Below are positions 58,904 to 64,000 of a DNA stretch of 64,000 nt, piece by piece. This stretch comes from JAEUPI01 sp963814435. GTDB taxonomy: Bacteria > Pseudomonadota > Gammaproteobacteria > Burkholderiales > Burkholderiaceae_C. The position numbers and the translations under genes are program-made. Location: the NCBI GenBank assembly GCA_963814435.1, contig CAWFCV010000032.1, positions 124,001 to 188,000 of the forward strand, written 5' to 3'. The first letter of the stretch is position 1, and each line of letters starts with the position of its first letter. Under the pieces are notes generated by a model. It did no database searches. It saw only the letters and a program-made list of their open reading frames with translations, and was not told the DNA's origin.

Positions 58904-61054
58904 TTATCGAGCAGCGGCGCGATCTGTCACAACCTTGGGAGTCAGGAACACCAGCAGCTCGGTCTTGTTCGCGGTGCGAACGGTGTTCTTAAACAGGTTG
59001 CCGAGTATCGGTACATCGCCGAGCACCGGAACCTTGTTGACTTCGTCGCGCTCGTTCTGGGTAAAGATGCCGCCGATGACAACGGTGCCGCCGTTTTCGA
59101 CCAGGACTTGGGTCTTGACGTGCTTGGTGTCGATAGCGAAGCCCGCTGAAGTGTTGCGACCCACGCTGTCCTTGTTCACGTCGACGTCGAGTATGACGTT
59201 GCCCTCGGGAGTGATCTGAGGCGTGACCTCGAGCTTGAGGTTGGCTTTGCGGAACTGTATCGAGGTCGCTCCGCTCGAGGTCGCCACCTGGTAGGGAAGT
59301 TCTTCGCCCTGCTCGATCAATGCCTTGACCTGATCGGCAGTGATCACACGAGGACTCGAGATGATCTTGCCTTTCCCGTCGGCCTCCAACGCCGAGAGTT
59401 CGAGGTTCAAGAAGCGCTGCGACGCTGCGCTAAACAGAGAAAGTGCGATGGACGCTGCCGACGCTCCACCGAGCGCGCTGGCGTTGGCGGGCAAGTTCAC
59501 GAACTGCGTGTTTGGAATGTAGCTTCCAGGCGTGATGACCGCCTGGCCGGTCGACTCACCGACTCCCAGGTAATTGCCGCCAAAGCCTATCCGGTTATTG
59601 CCACCGATATTGAAGCTTCCGGCGCCGTTGTCCAGGGCGCCCAGCTTGACACCCAAGGCCCGACCAAATTTGTCGTCAGCCTCTACGATTCGGGCTTCGA
59701 TCAGCACCTGCCGGACCGGAATGTCGATCTTCGTGATCAGCGCCTGGATCTCTTCGAGCTTGGACGGAATGTCGGTCACGAAGAGCTGGTTCGTTCGCGA
59801 TTCGCTGATCACACTTCCGCGCGGCGACAGTATCCGCGCGGCCTGGCCGCTCGACGAACTGGCGCCCTGCCCTGAAATACCCTTGGCGACTTCCTCAGCC
59901 TTCGTGTAGTTCAACTGGAACGACTGGGTACGAACCGGCTCGAGGTCCGTGATCTTCTTGCGTGACTCGAGTTCGAGGTGCTCCTTTGCCGCCAACTCGT
60001 CCTTCGGAGCAATCCACAGCACATTTCCTGACTTGCGTACGCCGAGCCCCTTGCTCTGCATGATGATGTCCAGCGCCTGATCCCAGGGTACGTCCTTGAG
60101 GCGCAGCGTCACGCTGCCTGTGACGGTGTCGCTCGTGACCACGTTGAAATTCGTGAAATCGGCAATCACCTGCAGCAGCGCGCGGACCTCGATGTTCTGG
60201 AAATTCAGGGACAGCTTCTCGCCAGCGAACCCTGGACCTTGCGTCAGCTTGTTCGGGTCAACCCGCATCGGCCTGACTTCGAGCACGAACTGATTGTCGG
60301 TCTGGTACGCGCTGTGCTCCCAGGCGCCACGCGGCTCGACCACGAGCCGAACCCGGTCGCCGCTCTGGAACGTCGCCACCGACTGAACCGGCGTGCCGAA
60401 ATCGGACACGTCCAGCCGGCGCCGAAGCGCGTCGGGCAGGGTCGAGCGCAGGAACTCGACGATCAGGCTCTGGCCCTGCTGACGGATATCCACACCCACC
60501 TGCGTACTGGCCAGGCCCACGATCACGCGGCCGGCACCATCCGGTCCGCGCCGGAAATCGACCTCGCGCAGCGGCAACTGTTCCCGGTTCTGTGGGGCCG
60601 CAAACTGCACTGGCTCACCGGTACTGGCCGCCGCGGACGTCGACGCCGAACCCTCCAGCACCACCACCAGGGCCTTGCCCTGCAGTTCGGCGCGGTAGTT
60701 TGCCGGCTGCTTCAGATTGAAGACCAGGCGCGTGCGATCCCCGGCCTGCGCCACGCTCACGGTGCGCAAATTGCCTTGATTGATATCGACGGTTGAGCGA
60801 CCCAGCCCATTGCCGATTCCCGGCAGGTCAATCGCCACCCGGGGGGGCGCTTGGACGGTGAATCCGTTGGGCACCGCAGCCAGCGCCTCGGCGAACTCGA
60901 TCCGTACGACTTCCGAGTTGGCCTGCTGGGAACTCGTGATCGCCTGTATCGTGTTCTGCGCCCAGCCGAGCAACGGCGCGGCAATACCCAGAACAAACGC
61001 GGCTGTTCGGACGCGCCACTTCGGCATGTTGGGGTTCTCCTGCTTCTGATTCAT
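58904..61054 (-). CDS. pilQ: Type IV pilus secretin PilQ
   Basis: Outer-membrane pore for the type IV pilus. Leader PKWRVRTAAFVLGIAAPLLG, then two AMIN domains binding peptidoglycan (roughly 35-130 and 150-270). An STN/N0 domain follows (LSLNFQNIEVRALLQVIADF), then N1 (EEIQALITKIDIPVRQVLIE). The C-terminal secretin has VPVLGDVPILGNLFKN and TELLVFLTPKVV. About 716 residues from the ATG at 61054, which overlaps the pilP stop. The ATG at 61027 has a better-placed GGAG and would also keep the signal peptide. Confidence 0.97.
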   Translation of the reverse strand: MNQKQENPNMPKWRVRTAAFVLGIAAPLLGWAQNTIQAITSSQQANSEVVRIEFAEALAAVPNGFTVQAPPRVAIDLPGIGNGLGRSTVDINQGNLRTVSVAQAGDRTRLVFNLKQPANYRAELQGKALVVVLEGSASTSAAASTGEPVQFAAPQNREQLPLREVDFRRGPDGAGRVIVGLASTQVGVDIRQQGQSLIVEFLRSTLPDALRRRLDVSDFGTPVQSVATFQSGDRVRLVVEPRGAWEHSAYQTDNQFVLEVRPMRVDPNKLTQGPGFAGEKLSLNFQNIEVRALLQVIADFTNFNVVTSDTVTGSVTLRLKDVPWDQALDIIMQSKGLGVRKSGNVLWIAPKDELAAKEHLELESRKKITDLEPVRTQSFQLNYTKAEEVAKGISGQGASSSSGQAARILSPRGSVISESRTNQLFVTDIPSKLEEIQALITKIDIPVRQVLIEARIVEADDKFGRALGVKLGALDNGAGSFNIGGNNRIGFGGNYLGVGESTGQAVITPGSYIPNTQFVNLPANASALGGASAASIALSLFSAASQRFLNLELSALEADGKGKIISSPRVITADQVKALIEQGEELPYQVATSSGATSIQFRKANLKLEVTPQITPEGNVILDVDVNKDSVGRNTSAGFAIDTKHVKTQVLVENGGTVVIGGIFTQNERDEVNKVPVLGDVPILGNLFKNTVRTANKTELLVFLTPKVVTDRAAAR

Positions 61055-61590
61055 CGCGCCTTCTCCTGGAGCTGCAGCGAACTGGGACGTTCGATCCATT
61101 CGCCCGCCGCGTCCTGAACGATCTCCCGCAGCGCAATTTCGGTTTCAGTGATCTTGGTGATCTTGCCGTAGTTCTGACCGAGGTAGTCGCCTACCTTCAC
61201 CTGGTAGAGCAGGCTGTCGACCTTCAGCAGCGCAAATGGTCGCCCTTGCTTGGTCACGCTGCCGACCATGGACATGCCGTCCAGGGTGAAGAACTCCAGC
61301 GGTTCCTTGCGCCGGTTCAGCTCAGCCGCCAGCAGCGAATTGGGCTGCCGCGCCTCCTGCTTCAGCGCGACCGACAGCTTCTGAGCACTGAACGGCTCGA
61401 CAGCTTGCGCACTCGAATACGGCGCCGGGTCGAACTTCTTCGGCGGAATCAGTGCTGTCACACTCGGCTTCGCCTCGCGGCGTTGCTGATCCATCCATCC
61501 CTGCAGCTCGTCCGTGTCTGCTGTGCAGCCCGCCAGCTGTCCACTGACCAGGACCGCCAACACTGCAAGGCTGGTACGGCGCCCGCTCAT
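61051..61590 (-). CDS. pilP: Type IV pilus lipoprotein PilP
   Basis: 179 residues. Leader with lipobox LAGC, then a disordered linker (PPKKFDPAPY), and the C-terminal beta-sandwich (FTLDGMSMVGSVTKQGRPFA, LLYQVKVGDYLGQNYGKI) that links PilNO to PilQ in the periplasm. Overlaps both pilO and pilQ by four bases. Confidence 0.96.
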   Translation of the reverse strand: MSGRRTSLAVLAVLVSGQLAGCTADTDELQGWMDQQRREAKPSVTALIPPKKFDPAPYSSAQAVEPFSAQKLSVALKQEARQPNSLLAAELNRRKEPLEFFTLDGMSMVGSVTKQGRPFALLKVDSLLYQVKVGDYLGQNYGKITKITETEIALREIVQDAAGEWIERPSSLQLQEKAR

Positions 61591-62279
61591 TTCTTGGCTC
61601 CTGCGGACTTCGCGGTCTGCACCTTGCGCTGCGCATTCACCTCTGTGGCGTCAAGATAGCGGTAGGTTCGTGCCGTTGCGTCCATCGTCAGATTGCCGCT
61701 CGTATCGCGTGGCGCCGCAGCGATATTCAGATTGTGCAAAGTCACGATGCGGGACAGGTTCGCAACGTCGGCCGCGAAAGACCCGATGTCGTGGTAGCGC
61801 CCGCTGATCCGGATGGTGATCGGCAACTCGGCGTAGTACTCCTTGACTTCCACCTGCCCGGGACGGAACAGCTCGAACTGCAGGCCGCGCCCGAGGCCGG
61901 CCTGGTTGATGTCCGACAGCAACGCATCCATCTCCGCCTTGCCCGGCAGTTGCTTCTCGAGCTGGGTGACGTACTCCTGCACCTGAAGCTTTTGCTTGCG
62001 CAATTCGGTCAAGTTGACCGCTTGTCCAAGCTTGGCCCGATAGTCAGATTTCAGAGCGGGTTCGCGGTCTCGTTCACCCTGCAGTTCATCGGCGGCACCG
62101 GTCAACAATCCGAACCAGCCCAGCACCACGACAACCAGCACTGCACCCAGCCACGCAGCGGCCTTCGGCAGTGCCGGCCATTGCCCAGGTTCCTTTGGAT
62201 TCAGCCCGCGGAACTGCGATGCAGCGTGATCGAGAAACGTCGTCACGTCGAAGTTCATTTGGCGCGTCTTGCTTGCCAT
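61587..62279 (-). CDS. pilO: Type IV pilus alignment protein PilO
   Basis: 230 residues: short cytoplasmic N-terminus, one membrane helix (AWLGAVLVVVVLGWFGLLTG near 50-70), coiled-coil (LRKQKLQVQEYVTQLEKQL), and a ferredoxin-like periplasmic domain (YYAELPITIRISGRYHDIGSF, VTLHNLNI). AAGGAGG precedes the ATG at 62279. Pairs with PilN. Confidence 0.96.
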   Translation of the reverse strand: MASKTRQMNFDVTTFLDHAASQFRGLNPKEPGQWPALPKAAAWLGAVLVVVVLGWFGLLTGAADELQGERDREPALKSDYRAKLGQAVNLTELRKQKLQVQEYVTQLEKQLPGKAEMDALLSDINQAGLGRGLQFELFRPGQVEVKEYYAELPITIRISGRYHDIGSFAADVANLSRIVTLHNLNIAAAPRDTSGNLTMDATARTYRYLDATEVNAQRKVQTAKSAGAKK

Positions 62280-62292
62280 TGCTTGCGCCTCC

Positions 62293-62907
62293 TTAGGCCG
62301 ACTTCGCCACGATCGGCGCACTTGCCGCGGGAGCAGGCACCGGCGCTGCCGGCCGCTTGAGCGTGACCCGCATCGAAAAGTCGAACAGGCGGCGCTGCTC
62401 GCGGCTGGCGGTCTGTACGTTGATGGCCTTGATCTCGACCAACTCCGGACGCTCGAGCCACTTGGAGTTGTACTGCGTGTTGCGCAGGAATTCGGACACG
62501 CGCTCGTTCGTCTGTGCCACTCCAGTCACCGTGACCACGATGCCGTTCTGGCGAATGGCCGTCAGATAGATGCCTTCTGGAGTCTGCTTGACGAGTTCAT
62601 CCAGCAGATATACCGGAACGTTGCGATTGGTCTGAAGATCTTCGACCGCCTTCTGCCGTGCCTTCAACGCCTCGATTTCGGCGCGCAGGTTGGCGATGTC
62701 CTTGATCTGCGCTTCCAGCCGCGCGATCTCGGTCTTGAGAAATGCATTGCGCGACTGCTGCGCTGCGGTGAGTTGCTGCAGCACCGAGTACCAGATGCCG
62801 ACGATCACCAGGCCGGCCACGGCCGCGACCCCGATTCCAATGAAGAACGAGCGCTTGCGCGCACGCCGTTTCTCTTCACGGTGCGGGAGTAGGTTGATCA
62901 GGATCAC
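62293..62907 (-). CDS. pilN: Type IV pilus alignment protein PilN
   Basis: 204 residues. The N-terminal INLLPHREEKRRARK is the PilM-binding peptide, followed by one membrane helix (GIGVAAVAGLVIVGIWYSVL), a coiled-coil (AFLKTEIARLEAQIKDIANL) and the periplasmic domain (PEGIYLTAIRQNGIVVTVTG). Ala/Pro-rich tail. GTG start at 62907 overlaps the pilM stop. Confidence 0.96.
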   Translation of the reverse strand: MILINLLPHREEKRRARKRSFFIGIGVAAVAGLVIVGIWYSVLQQLTAAQQSRNAFLKTEIARLEAQIKDIANLRAEIEALKARQKAVEDLQTNRNVPVYLLDELVKQTPEGIYLTAIRQNGIVVTVTGVAQTNERVSEFLRNTQYNSKWLERPELVEIKAINVQTASREQRRLFDFSMRVTLKRPAAPVPAPAASAPIVAKSA

Positions 62908-63983
62908 TGGACAAACCTCCGCATCGCCAATCCGCATGCGGTCAGGTACGACGCTGCTTCGCGCCGCATCTTCGCTTCACGGATGCCTGAACCCAGCCGC
63001 ATGCTGTCGAATGGATTGACCACCATCGACGCAAATCCGGTCAGCTCTGTCACGCGGTCTTTCAGGCCCGGCAGCGTGGCCGTGCCACCGGACAGCATGA
63101 CGTAGTGGACCTTGTGGTGCGGCGTGCTGGTGAAGAAGTACTGCAACGCGCGTCCGATCTCCTGCGACAGGCTGTCGACGAAGGGCACCAAGATCGATGC
63201 CTCATAGTCCTCAGGCAGGTCGCCAGCCAGCTTCTTGGCCTCGGCCTCTTCGAACGAGAAGCCGTATTGCCGTGAAATCAGCTGCGTCAACTGCGAGCCG
63301 CCGAACGCCTGGTCTCGGTCGTAGAGCATCTCTTCGTCGCGCAGGACTTTGAGGCTTGTGGTGTCCGCGCCGATCTCGAACAGCGCCACCAGCGCGTCCT
63401 TGCCTTCGTTGGGCAGCGACGACACCACGCGGCCCATGGCCAGACGCGATGCGTGCGACTCGATATCCAGGATGACCGGCTTGAGGCCGGCGGCCTCCGC
63501 CAAGCCCTGCCGATCCTGCACACGATCCTTGCGCGATGCCGCGATCAGCACCTCGACATCACCCACCGACGTCGGGCTAGGGCCGATCACGCAGAAGTCG
63601 AGGCTGACCTCATCCAGCGAGAACGGGATGTATTGATTGGCCTCCGATTCGACCTGCAGCTCGAGCTCTTCCTCGCGCAAGCCGGCCGGCAGCATGATCT
63701 TCTTGGTGATGACCGCGGACTGCGGCATCGCCATCACGACCTGCTTGGTCTTGGTGCCGCTCTTCTGCACCACCCGACGCACAGCGTCGGCAACCTCGTC
63801 GAACTTCTCGATCTGGCCGTCGGTGATCCAGCCTTTTTCAAACGGCTCGGAAGCAAACCGCTCAAGAACAAACTCACCACCAGAGGTTTGTCCAAGCTCG
63901 ACCAGTTTGGCGCTCGACGAACTGATATCGAGGCCGATGATCGGCGGATGCTTGCGGCCCAGCAGCAGGTCCAGAAAGCTCAC
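62904..63983 (-). CDS. pilM: Type IV pilus actin-like ATPase PilM
   Basis: 359-residue cytoplasmic FtsA-like protein that nucleates the PilMNOP complex. IIGLDISSSSAKLVELG is the phosphate-1 loop, LFEIGADTTSLKVL the phosphate-2 loop, and VMLSGGTATLPGLKD the adenosine motif. The start at 63983 lies 17 bases from the window end; the upstream divergent gene (often a penicillin-binding protein gene) is outside. Confidence 0.97.
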   Translation of the reverse strand: MSFLDLLLGRKHPPIIGLDISSSSAKLVELGQTSGGEFVLERFASEPFEKGWITDGQIEKFDEVADAVRRVVQKSGTKTKQVVMAMPQSAVITKKIMLPAGLREEELELQVESEANQYIPFSLDEVSLDFCVIGPSPTSVGDVEVLIAASRKDRVQDRQGLAEAAGLKPVILDIESHASRLAMGRVVSSLPNEGKDALVALFEIGADTTSLKVLRDEEMLYDRDQAFGGSQLTQLISRQYGFSFEEAEAKKLAGDLPEDYEASILVPFVDSLSQEIGRALQYFFTSTPHHKVHYVMLSGGTATLPGLKDRVTELTGFASMVVNPFDSMRLGSGIREAKMRREAASYLTACGLAMRRFVQ

Positions 63984-64000
63984 AGAATGGGTCTCCCAAC

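Overview
This window is chromosomal DNA of a high-GC betaproteobacterium. Its marker neighbourhoods (pilMNOPQ-aroK-aroB-dgt-gltBD, mlaFEDACB, ibaG-murA-hisGDCBHAF, mutM-TPR-lolB-ispE-tRNA-Gln-prs-rplY-pth) are the arrangement I know from Burkholderiales. The best guess is the Rubrivivax/Leptothrix/Methylibium/Ideonella branch. That placement is from gene order and protein flavour only. No rRNA, phage, integrase, CRISPR array or plasmid function is visible.

Layout. 1-2.4 kb: the window-truncated end of a dynamin-like GTPase gene, then mutM. 2.5-8.7 kb (plus strand): a TPR protein, lolB, ispE, tRNA-Gln(TTG), prs, rplY, pth and a small Cys-containing secreted protein. 8.7-17.7 kb (minus): murA and the histidine genes hisGDCBHAF, running by a GTGA overlap straight into rsmD, coaD and a 2[4Fe-4S] ferredoxin gene; hisI and hisE are not here. 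17.7-24.6 kb: ibaG, an ABC-2 exporter with a divergent TetR gene, and a lipid/storage group (WS/DGAT acyltransferase, acyl-CoA-binding protein, PHA-granule-associated protein). 23.5-31.1 kb: a DUF2265-type aminopeptidase, a molybdopterin oxidoreductase, an orphan periplasmic binding protein, an M20 amidohydrolase, an M14-like protein and a Cys-phosphatase. 31.1-35.4 kb: an aapJQMP/bztABCD-type amino-acid ABC importer. 35.5-44.9 kb: pgi, tal and a so-called iron(III) ABC transporter on the minus strand, divergent from zwf-hexR. 44.8-48.7 kb: the Mla phospholipid-transport operon. 48.8-64 kb: gltD, gltB, a catalytically degenerate Y1-transposase-like gene, dgt, aroB, aroK and pilQPONM.

How the parts work together. 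The strongest biological signal is at 35.5-44.9 kb. The binding protein lacks the tyrosine pair of iron-binding FbpA and instead has an HD...E pattern with the spacing I recall for the hexose-phosphate receptor AfuA. Its operon also carries tal and pgi and faces zwf-hexR across a near-palindrome that fits a HexR operator. I read this as one phosphosugar uptake and G6P-oxidation regulon. Other points are a domesticated-looking HUH transposase relative between dgt and gltB, and three copies of a multi-hairpin GC-rich repeat placed inside operons directly after stop codons.

Caveat. I count about 23 single-base frame disruptions, almost all in essential or conserved genes. Six are in hisD and four in gltB, and each is repaired by one base. 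They look like sequence errors rather than real pseudogenes, so I annotate those genes across the breaks.
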